Counted from the stretch's first letter, positions 8,462-18,454 are shown. The stretch is DNA of 64,000 nucleotides from Xenorhabdus nematophila ATCC 19061 (GCF_000252955.1 NC_014228.1:2581232-2645231), one strand, 5' to 3'. Program-made: numbers and translations. The notes: generated from the sequence alone by a model not told the origin.

Positions 8462-10177
8462 ATGCGCTATTTGATTTGCTGGATCATTCTATTGCTTTCT
8501 TCTCCCACACTCGCGGCTAAGGATGCAATTCCAGAAATGCCGAAATCGATTCCAGAATCCAGGTCTAGCACCACAGCGGGAAATCTGTCTCATATTTCAG
8601 CTACACTGCGAAAAAATGGTTTTGTTTACTGCATCAACGGCAATCTAAATACATTTAATCCACAAATGGCCATCAGTGGCTTAACGGTAGATACTCTTGC
8701 CGCACAGATTTACAATCGGCTGCTGGGCGTTGATCCCCTGACCTATCGTTTGGTTCCAGAACTGGCTACTCAATGGGAAGTGCGTGACAATGGAGCAACC
8801 TATCGCTTTTACCTGCGCCATAATGTTGCGTTTCAGTCAACTGATTGGTTTACACCCTCTCGCACAATGAATGCTGATGATGTGGTTTTCAGCTTTCGTC
8901 GCGTTCTCGATAAAACACATTACTATCATTATGTTAATGGGGGTCATTATCCCTATTTTGATAGTTTACAATTTGATAATACTGTTCAGGATATTCGGAA
9001 AATCGATAATTATACTGTCGAATTCCGCCTGCATACTCCTGACGCTTCTTTTATCTGGCATTTAGCAACTTACTACGCACCTATACTGTCTCAGGAATAT
9101 GCGAAAAAACTGGACCACATCAATCGGCAAGAACAGATAGACTGGAAACCTGTCGGAACCGGGTCCTTCATGCTGGAGGATTATCAGTCAGAGCAATTTA
9201 TTCGCCTCGTTCGCCATGATAAATATTGGCGAGGTAAACCGAGCATGGAACAAGTTGTCGTGGATACAGGGGCGGGTGGAACAGGCAGAATTTCAAAACT
9301 GCTTACCGGGGAATGTGATGTACTGGCCTATCCCGATGCTAACCAGTGGAACATTTTACATGATGATCCAAACCTGCGTCAGACCCTGCGCTCAGGTATG
9401 AATATCGCTTATCTGGCATTTAACACCAGTAAACCCCCTCTGGATAAGTTGGAAGTCCGTCAAGCCATCGCTTATGCCATCAATAACCAACGCCTGATGA
9501 AATCTATTTATTATGGTACGGCTGAAACAGCGGCATCGATTCTGCCACGTGCATCGTGGGCGTATGATAATCGGGCCGAAATTACTGAATATAACCCTGA
9601 AAAATCCCGCAAAATACTTAATGAGCTGGGATTAAACGGATTGGAATTAACATTATGGGTACCCACTTCATCACAATCTTATAATCCCAGCCCGCTGAAA
9701 ATGGCGCAACTTATCCAGGCTGATTTGGCGCAAGTTGGGATTAAGATGTCCATCCGTCCTGTCGAAGGACGTTTTCAGGAAAGGAAATTGATGGATAAAA
9801 CTCATGATATGACCTTGGCCGGCTGGTCTACGAATAGTAATGATCCCGATAGTTTTTTCCGTCCATTACTGAGTTGCGCTGCCATCGCTTCCCAAACGAA
9901 CTTGAGTCGTTGGTGCAATTCAGCATTTGATGATGCCATTCATCAGGCATTGTTGAATCAACAGCTTGCATCACGCATTAAAAATTATCATGTTGCACAA
10001 GAAATCCTCGCACAACAGTTACCTGTACTACCCTTAGCTTATTCAATGCGTTTACAGATATCCCGCTATAACATCAAGGGATTGGTTCTGAGTCCGTTTG
10101 GCAATAGCTCTTTTGCCGGCGTTTATCGCGAACAAGACAGGCCTGCCCCTGCTGAAAATAAAAAGGAAAGCAAATGA
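8462..10177 (+). CDS. sapA: Periplasmic peptide-binding protein SapA
   Basis: SapA is the substrate-binding protein of the Sap ABC transporter, linked in Salmonella and Haemophilus to resistance against antimicrobial peptides and to haem or peptide uptake. The 571-residue protein begins with a signal peptide (hydrophobic 3-16, cleavage near A18). It has the SBP family 5 body, including the NTFNPQMA start, FRRVLD and [15 protein letters not shown]. It overlaps sapB by 4 bp. It is the first gene of sapABCDF. Confidence 0.95.
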   Translation: MRYLICWIILLLSSPTLAAKDAIPEMPKSIPESRSSTTAGNLSHISATLRKNGFVYCINGNLNTFNPQMAISGLTVDTLAAQIYNRLLGVDPLTYRLVPELATQWEVRDNGATYRFYLRHNVAFQSTDWFTPSRTMNADDVVFSFRRVLDKTHYYHYVNGGHYPYFDSLQFDNTVQDIRKIDNYTVEFRLHTPDASFIWHLATYYAPILSQEYAKKLDHINRQEQIDWKPVGTGSFMLEDYQSEQFIRLVRHDKYWRGKPSMEQVVVDTGAGGTGRISKLLTGECDVLAYPDANQWNILHDDPNLRQTLRSGMNIAYLAFNTSKPPLDKLEVRQAIAYAINNQRLMKSIYYGTAETAASILPRASWAYDNRAEITEYNPEKSRKILNELGLNGLELTLWVPTSSQSYNPSPLKMAQLIQADLAQVGIKMSIRPVEGRFQERKLMDKTHDMTLAGWSTNSNDPDSFFRPLLSCAAIASQTNLSRWCNSAFDDAIHQALLNQQLASRIKNYHVAQEILAQQLPVLPLAYSMRLQISRYNIKGLVLSPFGNSSFAGVYREQDRPAPAENKKESK

Positions 10178-11139
10178 TTATTTATATCCTGCGTCGTTTG
10201 CTCCTTCTGGTGGTGACGCTGTTTTTTCTTTCATTAATCAGTTTCAGCCTGATGTACTTCACACCGCATGGCCCTTTAAACGGTGCATCACTGACTGATG
10301 CTTATATCTTCTATTTTCGCAGTCTGCTTCAATGGGATTTTGGTATTTCCAGCATTAATGGCGAACGGATTATTACACAACTGTACGAAGTGCTTCCGGC
10401 AACGATGGAACTTTGTATTCTGTCTTTTTCCATCGCGTTACTAATCGGTATTCCTTTGGGAATTATTGCAGGTGTCTGGCGCAACAAAAAAATAGATATC
10501 ATGATCAGCACGTTTGCTCTGTGCGGTTTTTCTATCCCCATATTCTGGTTAGCTCTGCTACTCACCCTGCTCTTTTCACTTCATCTGGGATGGCTGCCCG
10601 TTTCAGGGCGATTTGATTTACTCTACCGGATGGAACCCGTGACAGGTTTTGCTCTGATTGATGCGTGGTTGTCGAAAGCACCTTATCGTAATGAGATGAT
10701 CATGAGCGTGACTCTGCATATGATCCTGCCTGTTATTACTCTTGCCGTCGCCCCGATGACTGAAGTCATTCGGCTGATGCGCAACAGTACCGAAGAAATA
10801 TCAGCCACAAACTATATTAAATCAGCGGCAACACGTGGTTTATCACAGATGACAATCATTCGCCGACATTTGCTGCATAATGCCCTGCCTCCTATCATTC
10901 CCAAACTGGGATTACAATTTTCAACCATGCTGACACTGGCTATGGTGACAGAGCAAGTCTTTAACTGGCCCGGTTTAGGACATTGGCTCATCAGTGCTAT
11001 CCGCCAGCAGGATTATTCTGCAATCTCTGCTGGGGTCATGGTCATTGGCTCATTAGTTATTTCGGTTAATGTACTGACAGATATTATTGGCGCAATGGCT
11101 AATCCCCTGAAGCATAAGGAGTGGTATGCCTTTAGATAA
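10174..11139 (+). CDS. sapB: Sap transporter permease SapB
   Basis: SapB is one of two inner-membrane permeases of the Sap ABC importer. The 321-residue protein has an N-terminal helix (about 7-27), then the DppB/OppB-type permease domain with further helices. The EAA-type loop that docks the ATPases lies near [22 protein letters not shown]. Its start overlaps the sapA stop (ATGA) and its end overlaps sapC by 14 bp, which indicates coupled translation. Confidence 0.95.
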   Translation: MIIYILRRLLLLVVTLFFLSLISFSLMYFTPHGPLNGASLTDAYIFYFRSLLQWDFGISSINGERIITQLYEVLPATMELCILSFSIALLIGIPLGIIAGVWRNKKIDIMISTFALCGFSIPIFWLALLLTLLFSLHLGWLPVSGRFDLLYRMEPVTGFALIDAWLSKAPYRNEMIMSVTLHMILPVITLAVAPMTEVIRLMRNSTEEISATNYIKSAATRGLSQMTIIRRHLLHNALPPIIPKLGLQFSTMLTLAMVTEQVFNWPGLGHWLISAIRQQDYSAISAGVMVIGSLVISVNVLTDIIGAMANPLKHKEWYAFR

Positions 11140-12013
11140 CGTTTACCGGGAAAAGAAAATGCCTTCACCATTAAAGGTGATCTGGCGATTTTTCTATTCT
11201 GACATATTGGCAATGACGGGGTTTTATGGGGTATTGGTTTTAATTGCCGTAAGCTTATTGGGAAATTATCTTGCTCCCTATCGGCTTGATCAGCAATTTT
11301 TAGATCAACTTATGCCACCTTCATGGTCACATCATGGCAATGTCGCCTTTTTCCTCGGAACTGACGATCTAGGGCGTGATATTTTCAGCCGGCTTTTGAT
11401 TGGGACATCGTCCACATTTGGTTCTGCATTGACTATCACCGCGGTGGCTGCCGTTATTGGCTTAATGATCGGTAGCCTGGCAGGAATGACTCATGGCTTG
11501 AAATCCGCCATTCTGAACCATATTCTCGATACTTTACTCTCTATTCCTTCTTTACTGCTCGCTATCATTGTTGTCGCTTTTGTGGGTGCCAGCCTGCAAC
11601 ATGCGATGATTGCGGTCTGTCTGGCAATACTGCCAAGAATAGTGCGCACCATTTATACTGCCGTACATGATGAGTTAGATAAAGAGTATATTATCGCGGC
11701 ACGTTTGGATGGCGCATCAAATTATCATATTCTTCGCTATGCCGTTTTTCCTAATATCACTGCGGTGATAGTCAATGAATTAACCCGGGCACTCTCTATT
11801 TCGATTCTTGATATTGCGGCATTAGGGTTCCTCGATTTAGGTGCACAATTGCCATCACCTGAATGGGGCGCAATGCTGGGAGATTCACTGGAATTGATCT
11901 ATGCTGCACCCTGGACCGTGATGTTACCCGGCGCTGCCATTATGCTCAGTGTCCTATTGGTTAATTTACTGGGTGACGGTTTACATCGTGCTATTAACGC
12001 AGGAGTCGAATGA
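11126..12013 (+). CDS. sapC: Sap transporter permease SapC
   Basis: SapC is the second permease (DppC/OppC type) of the Sap importer. The 295-residue protein has an N-terminal helix about 30-47 and the conserved [16 protein letters not shown]. The EAA-type loop is in [18 protein letters not shown], followed by the helix-rich end [10 protein letters not shown]. It overlaps sapB upstream and shares an ATGA junction with sapD downstream. Confidence 0.95.
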   Translation: MPLDNVYREKKMPSPLKVIWRFFYSDILAMTGFYGVLVLIAVSLLGNYLAPYRLDQQFLDQLMPPSWSHHGNVAFFLGTDDLGRDIFSRLLIGTSSTFGSALTITAVAAVIGLMIGSLAGMTHGLKSAILNHILDTLLSIPSLLLAIIVVAFVGASLQHAMIAVCLAILPRIVRTIYTAVHDELDKEYIIAARLDGASNYHILRYAVFPNITAVIVNELTRALSISILDIAALGFLDLGAQLPSPEWGAMLGDSLELIYAAPWTVMLPGAAIMLSVLLVNLLGDGLHRAINAGVE

Positions 12014-13005
12014 TGCCATTGCTTGATATTCGAAACCTCACCATTGAATTTATGACAGCAGAAGGCCCTGTCAAAGCCGTTGACAGAATGAGTATTTCAT
12101 TAACTGAAGGTGAAATACTCGGGCTGGCAGGCGAATCTGGTTCGGGGAAGAGCCTGATTGCCAAGGCAATATGTGGTGTGACAAAAGATAATCTTAACGT
12201 TACCGCCGATCGTTTCCGATTCAACGACATTGATTTATTGCGCCTGACACCACGACAACGCCGTAAAGTGATAGGCCACAATATTTCAATGATCTTTCAA
12301 GAACCACAATCATGTCTCGATCCGTCGGAAAGTATGGGTAAACAACTTATCCAATCCATCCCCGGATGGACTTATAAAGGTCGTTGGTGGCAGAGAGTCA
12401 ATTGGCGAAAACGTCGTGCAATCGAATTGTTGCATCGCGTTGGTATCAAAGATCATGATGACATTATGCACAGTTATCCTTATGAGTTAACAGAAGGCGA
12501 ATGCCAGAAAGTCATGATCGCGATTGCTCTCGCCAATCAACCACGGCTACTGATTGCAGATGAACCCACTAATGCGATGGAGCCAACCACTCAGGCCCAG
12601 ATCTTCCGTTTGTTATCGAGCTTAAATCAGAATAACAACATGACTATTCTGTTAATCAGCCATGATCTGCAAATGATGAGCAAGCTGGTTAAACGCATTA
12701 ATGTACTCTATTGTGGCCAAACTGTAGAAAATGCTACGCCAGATGAATTGCTGGTGAAACCTCATCATCCTTATACGCAAGCGCTAATCCGCTCGATTCC
12801 TGACTTTGGCAGCCCACTCCCCCATAAAAGCCGCTTGAATACACTGCCTGGCGCGATTCCGTCATTGGAACATCTGCCAATGGGATGCCGTTTAGGGCCA
12901 CGTTGCCCCTATGCCCAGAGAAGCTGTATTGAAACTCCACGGTTGCGGGGGGTTAAGAACCATACCTTTGCCTGCCATTTCCCTTTGAATATGGAGGAAC
13001 CGTAA
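12010..13005 (+). CDS. sapD: Sap transporter ATPase SapD
   Basis: SapD is an ATP-binding subunit of the Sap importer and, in E. coli, is also needed for Trk potassium uptake. In 331 residues it has Walker A GESGSGKS (41-48), Q-loop MIFQEPQS, a divergent signature LTEGECQK instead of LSGGQ, Walker [15 protein letters not shown] and the H-loop LLISHDLQM. The C-terminal oligopeptide-transporter motif [14 protein letters not shown], with paired cysteines, is present. Two adjacent ATG codons are possible starts; the first overlaps the sapC stop, the second equals the E. coli start. Confidence 0.95.
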   Translation: MMPLLDIRNLTIEFMTAEGPVKAVDRMSISLTEGEILGLAGESGSGKSLIAKAICGVTKDNLNVTADRFRFNDIDLLRLTPRQRRKVIGHNISMIFQEPQSCLDPSESMGKQLIQSIPGWTYKGRWWQRVNWRKRRAIELLHRVGIKDHDDIMHSYPYELTEGECQKVMIAIALANQPRLLIADEPTNAMEPTTQAQIFRLLSSLNQNNNMTILLISHDLQMMSKLVKRINVLYCGQTVENATPDELLVKPHHPYTQALIRSIPDFGSPLPHKSRLNTLPGAIPSLEHLPMGCRLGPRCPYAQRSCIETPRLRGVKNHTFACHFPLNMEEP

Positions 13006-13815
13006 TTGGTTGAGACATTACTGGAAGTCAAACATCTGGCTAAAACATTTCGCTATCAAGCCGGGCTATTTCGCCGTTATCATCTTGATGCAGTAAAACC
13101 GTTAAGTTTTACCCTACAGCCTAAAAAAACACTGGCTATCATTGGTGCTAATGGTTCTGGTAAATCCACATTAGCCAGAATGTTATCAGGCGTTATTGAA
13201 CCGACATCCGGTGAAATTCTGATTAATGACCATAAGCTGACGTATGGGGATTACAGCTATCGCAGCCAACGCATTCGCATGATTTTTCAAGATCCCAGTA
13301 CGTCATTGAATCCTCGCCAACGTATTGGACAGATCCTAGATATCCCGTTAATTCTTAATACAGAACTCTCCCCTACTGAGCGGGAAAAGCGAATCAACCA
13401 GACGTTACGTCAGGTTGGTTTACTGCCGGATCACGCCAACTATTATCCACATATGCTTGCATCCGGACAGAAACAGCGTGTGGCTCTGGCGCGGGCACTG
13501 ATATTACAGCCACAAATTATTATTGCAGATGAAGCATTAGCTTCCCTTGATATGTCGATGCGTTCCCAAATTATCAACTTAATGCTGGAATTACAGGAAA
13601 AACACGGTATTTCTTATATCTATGTAACTCAGCATCTTGGCATGATGAAACACATCAGTGACCAAGTACTGGTGATGCATCAGGGGGAAGTTGTTGAGCG
13701 CGGTAATACAGCGGAGGTACTGGCCTCTCCGCTGCATGATATTACACGCAAATTAATCGCCAGCCATTTTGGTGAAGCATTGTCCGCTGAAGCATGGCGA
13801 CAGGATATCACCTAG
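13006..13815 (+). CDS. sapF: Sap transporter ATPase SapF
   Basis: SapF is the second ATP-binding subunit of the Sap importer. The 269-residue protein has Walker A GANGSGKS (47-54), Q-loop MIFQDPST, a divergent signature LASGQKQR and Walker B IIIADEALASLD. The start is TTG immediately after the sapD stop, giving MVETLLEVKHLAKTF, which lines up with E. coli SapF (MIETLLEVRNLSKTF). It ends the operon; fabI follows after 190 bp with its own upstream region. Confidence 0.95.
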   Translation: MVETLLEVKHLAKTFRYQAGLFRRYHLDAVKPLSFTLQPKKTLAIIGANGSGKSTLARMLSGVIEPTSGEILINDHKLTYGDYSYRSQRIRMIFQDPSTSLNPRQRIGQILDIPLILNTELSPTEREKRINQTLRQVGLLPDHANYYPHMLASGQKQRVALARALILQPQIIIADEALASLDMSMRSQIINLMLELQEKHGISYIYVTQHLGMMKHISDQVLVMHQGEVVERGNTAEVLASPLHDITRKLIASHFGEALSAEAWRQDIT

Positions 13816-14005
13816 CGTTTTAATGTTGACTGGATGTATTTTATTCACTGATCGGAACAGCATGTGAAACTCACCACATTTTTCTCTGGCGTGATAAAAT
13901 CGTCCCCGTTTATTAACAATAAATACCATGATCATGTTTTGGGTATTGTTTTTGTTACCCCTTGACTGTTGGTGTTTTCTCACAAAGAACAATAAGGATA
14001 CTGCT

Positions 14006-14794
14006 ATGGGTTTCATGACCGGCAAGCGCATTCTCATTACTGGCGTCGCCAGCAAACTGTCTATCGCTTATGGAATTGCCAAGGCAATGCACGACCAAGG
14101 AGCAGAGCTGGCTTTTACTTACCAAAATGACAAATTGAAACCTCGTGTCGAAGAATTCGCCGCATCACTGAATTCTAATATCGTTCTGCCGTGTGACGTG
14201 GCTGAAGACGAAAGCATTGATGGATTGTTCATTGAGCTGGGTAAAGTATGGCCTAAATTCGATGGCTTCGTGCACTCTATTGGCTATGCACCCGCTGAGC
14301 AACTTGATGGTGACTATGTTAATGCTGTTACCCGTGAGGGCTTCAAAATTGCTCACGATATCAGTGCATATAGCTTTGTCGCGATGGCAAAAGCATGTCG
14401 TCACATGCTGAATCCTAATTCTGCCCTGCTCACCTTAAGCTATCTGGGTGCAGAACGCGCGATCCCGAACTATAACGTCATGGGTCTGGCTAAAGCCTCT
14501 CTGGAAGCGAATGTTCGTTATATGGCAAATGCAATGGGTGCTGAAGGCATTCGCGTTAACGGTATTTCTGCGGGTCCAATCCGTACCTTGGCAGCATCGG
14601 GCATCAAGGACTTCCGTAAAATGCTGGCACACTGTGAAGCCGTTACCCCTATCCGCCGTACTGTAACGACAGAAGATGTTGGTAATGCAGCCGCGTTCCT
14701 CTGTTCTGATCTGGCGGGTGGTGTTACCGGTGAGATCCTGCACGTTGACGGCGGTTTCAGCATTGCAGCGATGAATGAGTTAGAACTGAAATAA
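14006..14794 (+). CDS. fabI: Enoyl-[acyl-carrier-protein] reductase FabI
   Basis: FabI carries out the last reduction of each fatty-acid elongation cycle, using NADH, and is the target of triclosan. The protein is 262 residues, as in E. coli. It shows the NAD-binding start [19 protein letters not shown] and the catalytic Y146, Y156 and K163. G93 is kept and residue 94 is Y instead of F. The start is ATG at 14006; the open frame runs further upstream but the extension has no family match. A strong terminator follows. Confidence 0.97.
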   Translation: MGFMTGKRILITGVASKLSIAYGIAKAMHDQGAELAFTYQNDKLKPRVEEFAASLNSNIVLPCDVAEDESIDGLFIELGKVWPKFDGFVHSIGYAPAEQLDGDYVNAVTREGFKIAHDISAYSFVAMAKACRHMLNPNSALLTLSYLGAERAIPNYNVMGLAKASLEANVRYMANAMGAEGIRVNGISAGPIRTLAASGIKDFRKMLAHCEAVTPIRRTVTTEDVGNAAAFLCSDLAGGVTGEILHVDGGFSIAAMNELELK

Positions 14795-14823
14795 CCTGAC
14801 TCTCAGTCGCTGAGTGATCGATC

Positions 14824-14862
14824 AATAAGCCCGGCAAGATTACCATCGCCGGGCTTATTTTA
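14824..14862 (+). terminator. Rho-independent terminator of fabI
   Basis: A 12-bp stem, AATAAGCCCGGC with GCCGGGCTTATT, with a 12-base loop is followed by TTTATTCTT. It lies 30 bp after the fabI stop. Confidence 0.9.
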
Positions 14863-14936
14863 TTCTTGTATATCACATTGTTATGATGATTTTTCTTTGA
14901 ACTCATTACCTCATTACAACAGATAGAAATTCCATT

Positions 14937-15003
14937 TTATACCCTCATTAGTCGGCGGATCAGCGGCGTTGTAATGAACGTACTTAAAATAGCCATAATA
15001 ACT
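14937..15003 (-). pseudogene. C-terminal remnant of a cation:proton antiporter
   Basis: The minus strand reads VIMAILSTFITTPLIRRLMRV then stop, which looks like the last helix of the membrane domain of Kef/NhaP-type cation:proton antiporters (ITTPLL motif). Everything upstream is missing: the homology stops where the TGTAGCGG sequence at 15004 begins. Only about 21 codons remain, so the assignment is tentative. Confidence 0.4.
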
Positions 15004-15029
15004 TGTAGCGGTCAAGCATTTCCGGACAC
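15004..15029. repeat. Possible insertion-sequence end
   Basis: TGTAGCGGTCAAGCATTTCC continues to GGACAC and starts exactly where the antiporter homology breaks. It begins with TG, like the terminal repeats of IS3-type elements, but no second end or transposase was seen. From 15030 to 15207 I see nothing recognisable. Confidence 0.3.
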
Positions 15030-15461
15030 ACTTTGAATACGTGACCGTAGATTTCGTTCATCTTTTAACCTGTTTTAGTTGTAAGTCAAACATAACAAAA
15101 ACAGATAATTATACAAACTTATGCACAGGGTCTTTCCAGGTAACGGTTGCCCATTATTATTATTCCTGCTAAATGCTATACTGATTGTGTTAATCCAGCA
15201 ATATCTTCTAATGTTTTATAATATAGAGATCTTTTGTGGAAACATAGTCCATTGGTGTTACGTAAAAACCACCGACATAAGGTTTAACCAATCTATTGCT
15301 AACGTAATAATAAATTGTGATAATTGGAGCGTCCTCATTTAATATATTCATTGCCTGTTGATAATAATCTATATTGTTAGTTTCTCCTGCTTTTATTACT
15401 GTTTGAAAGAATCTATTATTTTCGTATTGTGATATATTTTGACTGTTTCCTGCCAGGAATA

Positions 15462-16675
15462 CAGGGCGCGAGCATACTTTTTAAAGTCTATTGAATGAAG
15501 AGGAATGACATGATCTAATTGGCTTTATTTTCCTTTTCATTACTCGCCTATGACCCTGATTGAACATTTATCCGTTGTGAAAGAAACCCGCTCTGATATC
15601 AACCGTCAGTATGATCTGGTTGATGTTATTTTCCTCGTTGTCAGTGCCATTATGGCTGGTGCCGAAGGCTGGCAAGACATTGAGACTTATGGCCGAGCCA
15701 AAATTAAGTGGCTGAGAGAATACCGTACCTTTCTCCATGGGATACCCCGTCGACATACCATTGCAAGAATACTGCAAGCTATCGAGCTGAATTCTTTACT
15801 GGAAGCTTTACTGAACTGGGTTAATGAACAGCGTGAGCAGGATGGTAAACCGGTTATCGCCTTTGACGGAAAAGTCCTGCGACGGGCTTACCGGAATGAA
15901 AAGAAAAACGCTGTCCAGCTGGTCACCGCGTATGATACCGAACGGGGATTAGTGCTGAGCCAGAAAGCCACGGCCACAAAAAATGGTGAAATCAGTGTCG
16001 TCCGTCAAATGTTGGATATCCTCAATCTGAAAGGCAGTATTGTGACACTTGATGCCCTGCATTGTCAGCGTGAAACCCTGCAAAAAATCAGTGAAAAGAA
16101 AGCCCACGTCGTTGTTCAGGTGAAGAAAAACCAGCCCCGTCTGTGGGATGCCGTTCAGTCTCAGTTTCAGTGTGTGTTTGATGCAGGAAAAGAAAAAATT
16201 ATCACTGAAATTAAACAAGAAGCGCATGGCCGCCGGGAAGAACGTTATGTGTTTCAACTCAAGCCGCAATTTACCCCTGATATAGCGGAAAGGTGGCCGA
16301 CCATTCGCAGTATTATTGCGGTCGAACGACATCGGTCAGAAAACGGCAAAGGCACAGTAGATACCTCCTACTATGTCAGTTCTATTTCTCCCCGACACAA
16401 GTCATTAGGGCACTACATTCGCCAGCATTGGCGCATTGAGAATAGCCAGCATTACATCCTTGATGTCGTTTTCAAAGAGGATGATTCACGTATTATTCTC
16501 GATGGGGCCATTGAAAATTTGGCGTTATTCCGGCGTATCGTGTTGAACATGGTCAAACAATGTGATTGTGGGGCACCCAGCCAACGAAATAAACTTAAAA
16601 AAGCCGGCTGGAGTGATGATTATCGTGCACAAGTTTTCTTTGGATGAATATTGATCAAAGTATGCTCGCGCCCTG
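15462..16675 (+). mobile_element. ISAs1-family insertion sequence, copy 1 (complete)
   Basis: The 1214-bp element is bounded by inverted ends CAGGGCGCGAGCATAC and its complement. It is flanked by the 9-bp direct repeat CCAGGAATA (15453-15461 and 16676-16684), the target duplication in the oppA-like gene. It holds one intact transposase gene. Intact ends, target repeat and open frame indicate a fairly recent insertion. Confidence 0.95.
15550..16647 (+). CDS. ISAs1-family transposase, intact
   Basis: This 365-residue DDE transposase mobilises the ISAs1 copy that carries it. An N-terminal DDE_Tnp_1-associated domain (about 1-95) is followed by the catalytic core: D106 in IAFDGKVLRR, D168 in TLDALHCQ (the DxxxxQ motif typical of the family) and the glutamate of WRIENSQH. 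The ATG at 15550 is the start shared with the second copy at 19195. It is about 88 bp from the left end of the element. Confidence 0.95.
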   Translation: MTLIEHLSVVKETRSDINRQYDLVDVIFLVVSAIMAGAEGWQDIETYGRAKIKWLREYRTFLHGIPRRHTIARILQAIELNSLLEALLNWVNEQREQDGKPVIAFDGKVLRRAYRNEKKNAVQLVTAYDTERGLVLSQKATATKNGEISVVRQMLDILNLKGSIVTLDALHCQRETLQKISEKKAHVVVQVKKNQPRLWDAVQSQFQCVFDAGKEKIITEIKQEAHGRREERYVFQLKPQFTPDIAERWPTIRSIIAVERHRSENGKGTVDTSYYVSSISPRHKSLGHYIRQHWRIENSQHYILDVVFKEDDSRIILDGAIENLALFRRIVLNMVKQCDCGAPSQRNKLKKAGWSDDYRAQVFFG

Positions 16676-17048
16676 CCAGGAATATACCAAAGAAAGACAT
16701 AGGATTATTATATTCCGCTGTCCATGCATATCTGATTACATCAAATTTACCTTGATGCATATTATCTAACATCACTTTCCATTCCTGATTTTTCAAAGCA
16801 ACTTCTACATCTATATTCTTTTTCCACATAGAGCTGATAGCAATTGCTAATTTTTTGTGTGATTCTTTTGTATTATAAAGCAGCTCAAATTTGAGTGGAT
16901 TTTTTTCGTTAAACCCTGCTTCGATTAATAATCTTTTCGCTTCTTGAATTCGTTGCTCTTGTGTCCAAGAAACATATCGAGGTGGTGTTAATCTAATACT
17001 ACCTATATTAGGTGGGAGAATATTGTAAGCAGGAAGTTATCCCATACC

Positions 17049-17178
17049 TAGTACTACAGTCGTAAAATTCATAAAATCAATGCGTTGCCCAGTAAACAAT
17101 AAGCAACGGGTTTGCATAATTTCAATCTCTTATATGAAGCAAGTTCTCATCAGAATGATCAGTACGGCTGTAGTACTA
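17049..17178 (+). mobile_element. 130-bp MITE, copy A
   Basis: The element has inverted ends TAGTACTACAGTCGTA and TACGGCTGTAGTACTA and no transposase. The outermost TA on each side fits the TA target duplication of IS630/Tc1-mariner elements. Copies B and C have the same 130-bp length; copy C is its near-identical reverse complement (one base differs by my reading). It truncates the oppA-like gene. Confidence 0.85.
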
Positions 17179-17299
17179 AGTAATTTACCACTTTTTTACT
17201 ATTTTTATAGTGGGGTTCCGCGTCATCACAAATACACAAGCAGCTATAACGATCATACTCATTGATTACAGGAATACCCCGCAGATTTTTATGCTCTAC

Positions 17300-17398
17300 A
17301 TCAAGATGAAAATAACGGGCCAGCTGAAGCTCATCTGGTTCACCAGTGAACCGACCAAAGCTTTCAGTCTGCTCAGTGGTCAGAAAATCGACGGGCAT
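17300..17398 (-). pseudogene. Tn3-family transposase TnpA, N-terminal fragment
   Basis: The frame starts [17 protein letters not shown] and continues [15 protein letters not shown], the start of Tn3-family transposases with the DUF4158 N-terminal domain. After residue 33 it switches to unrelated sequence ([16 protein letters not shown] and on) that I do not recognise and that runs into MITE A. The rest of the transposase, about 950 residues in the family, is absent. It lies inside a Tn3-like end with res-like sites. Confidence 0.75.
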
Positions 17399-17442
17399 AT
17401 CGACCTCTTTACCTGAAGGTTATGTGTTAACAATTTTATAAC

Positions 17443-17557
17443 CGTCCGAAATGTTATAACATTATGGACAGTAAAAATCATGGCCAAAATGGCGTCTTTT
17501 AAATCGAAAAACGATACATAGTACACACGCACGTCCACTAATCGATTTTTCAGACAG
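17443..17557. repeat. Resolvase (res)-like sites of a Tn3-family relic
   Basis: At 17443-17470 a 28-bp imperfect palindrome has outer arms CGTCCGAAATGT and (on the other strand) TGTCCATAATGT around a TATA centre, as in resolvase site I of Tn3 and gamma-delta. At 17532-17557 a second pair of arms (CGTCC and CAGACAG) may be an accessory site. No resolvase gene is present between these sites and tnpA. Confidence 0.55.
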
Positions 17558-17566
17558 ATATTTTCG

Positions 17567-17604
17567 CCTAACGTGAGTTATCGTTCGACTGAGCGTCAAA
17601 CCCC
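17567..17604 (-). repeat. Tn3-type 38-bp terminal inverted repeat
   Basis: On the minus strand this reads GGGGTTTGACGCTCAGTCGA then ACGATAACTCACGTTAGG. It differs from the Tn3 terminal repeat, as I recall it, at about four of 38 positions. It points inward to the tnpA fragment. The opposite end was not found in the window. Confidence 0.75.
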
Positions 17605-17653
17605 TTACTAGGGCGGTTTGCCAGTAATTCATTAGCTGACCGCGCCACTTCCG

Positions 17654-18211
17654 CTAACAAATTTTGGCGGAGTTATTAAGTTCAGCCATCTGATTTAGGG
17701 CCTCAATAAGGCTGCCTTCATATGTATTAAGTGAAACTGGGTAGGCTTCATTCACTACAGGCGTTGAAAAGTCCACTTCGGAAAGTTTAATCTCAACATT
17801 CGTCTCTGTAACTTTCATGTGCAGTCCCTGTAAGACTTGCCGCAATTGAAGTGAGGCTTTTCCTCCTCCTCTGTTTGCATAGCTGACCATAGTCACTGGT
17901 TTGCAGCTCCATTCTGTATACAAGTGGTCGATTGCATTTTTTAGGGCAGCTGGATAGCCCCAGTTATATTGTGGAAAGACAAATATATAGGCATCTGCTT
18001 CTGAAATCTTTTCACTCCAAGAGAGTGTATGCGCACTAAGGTAGCCCCCTTCTGCAGGAAGATTTGGCTCATCGTCCATTGGAAGTATCCAATCTTTTAA
18101 ATCGACAAGCTCACAAGAGTATTTTCTGCTTACAACTTCATTAACCCACTGTGCTATTTGTGGGCCAATACGTCCTAGTCGAACACTACCTATCACTATT
18201 TGAATATGCAT
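17654..18211 (-). CDS. NADPH-dependent FMN reductase family protein
   Basis: This is a flavodoxin-fold reductase of the NADPH-dependent FMN reductase family (ArsH/SsuE/YieF relatives). It should use NAD(P)H to reduce FMN or quinone-like acceptors in the cytoplasm. The 185-residue frame shows the FMN phosphate loop GSVRLGRIG at 7-15 and the conserved FPQYNWGYPAALKNAIDHLY near 80-98. GGGKASLQLRQVL follows near 115. It is intact but isolated between a Tn3 end and transposase relics, so it may be cargo from transfer. The Shine-Dalgarno is weak. The substrate is unknown. Confidence 0.85.
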   Translation of the reverse strand: MHIQIVIGSVRLGRIGPQIAQWVNEVVSRKYSCELVDLKDWILPMDDEPNLPAEGGYLSAHTLSWSEKISEADAYIFVFPQYNWGYPAALKNAIDHLYTEWSCKPVTMVSYANRGGGKASLQLRQVLQGLHMKVTETNVEIKLSEVDFSTPVVNEAYPVSLNTYEGSLIEALNQMAELNNSAKIC

Positions 18212-18350
18212 AAACGAGTACCCATTAACTGTATTAGTGTGATTACCGAGGGAGACTGACGGATTAATTACTGAGGGACTTTGTCGTTCCAGTATACCCG
18301 TCTCCGCATAGAACGCTCAACTAATCATCATCGCTAAGCAGTAGCCAGCG

Positions 18351-18403
18351 ATGATATCAACAGGATAGTGCAGACGTTTGAATGCTTTTCGGATAAGGGA
18401 CAT
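18351..18403 (-). pseudogene. IS6-type transposase, N-terminal scrap
   Basis: From an ATG at 18403 the minus strand reads MSLIRKAFKRLHYPVDIIA, like the start of some IS6-family transposases, then diverges into GYCLAMMIS and a stop. Only about 18 codons match, recognised from memory. Confidence 0.4.
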
Positions 18404-18454
18404 CGGTGAATCACTCAACAAAAAAACGGCATGATACCCGGACACTGCTTAATT

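Larger units (their letters stand above)
15208..17048 (-). pseudogene. Oligopeptide-binding protein (OppA/MppA-like), split by ISAs1 and truncated
   Basis: This is the C-terminal part of a periplasmic peptide-binding protein of SBP family 5. The upstream piece (17048-16676) reads AYNILPPNIG, FELLYNTKESHKKLAIAIS and LKNQEWKVMLDNMHQGKFDV, close to E. coli OppA. The downstream piece (15461-15208) reads INEDAPIITIYY-like sequence, YYVSNRLVKPYVGGF and DLYIIKH then stop. A 1214-bp ISAs1 element separates them, with 9-bp target repeats. There is also a TAA stop before LPAYN, and the N-terminal two thirds are lost at the MITE at 17049. It is not functional. Confidence 0.85.

Noticed and set aside
15119..15127. 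DnaA-box-like TTATGCACA
   Set aside because: It is a single match in a region of relics, with no cluster of boxes and no origin genes nearby.
15121..15342. 73-residue open frame
   Set aside because: It runs antisense over the end of the oppA-like fragment and has no recognisable sequence.
17080..17265. Open frame across MITE A, and the like at 18566-18787 across copies B and C
   Set aside because: The frames follow the MITE sequence and its flanks; they have no start signal and no protein family.
17399..17442. A resolvase gene (tnpR) for the Tn3 relic
   Set aside because: There is no room and no coding sequence between the tnpA start and the res-like site.
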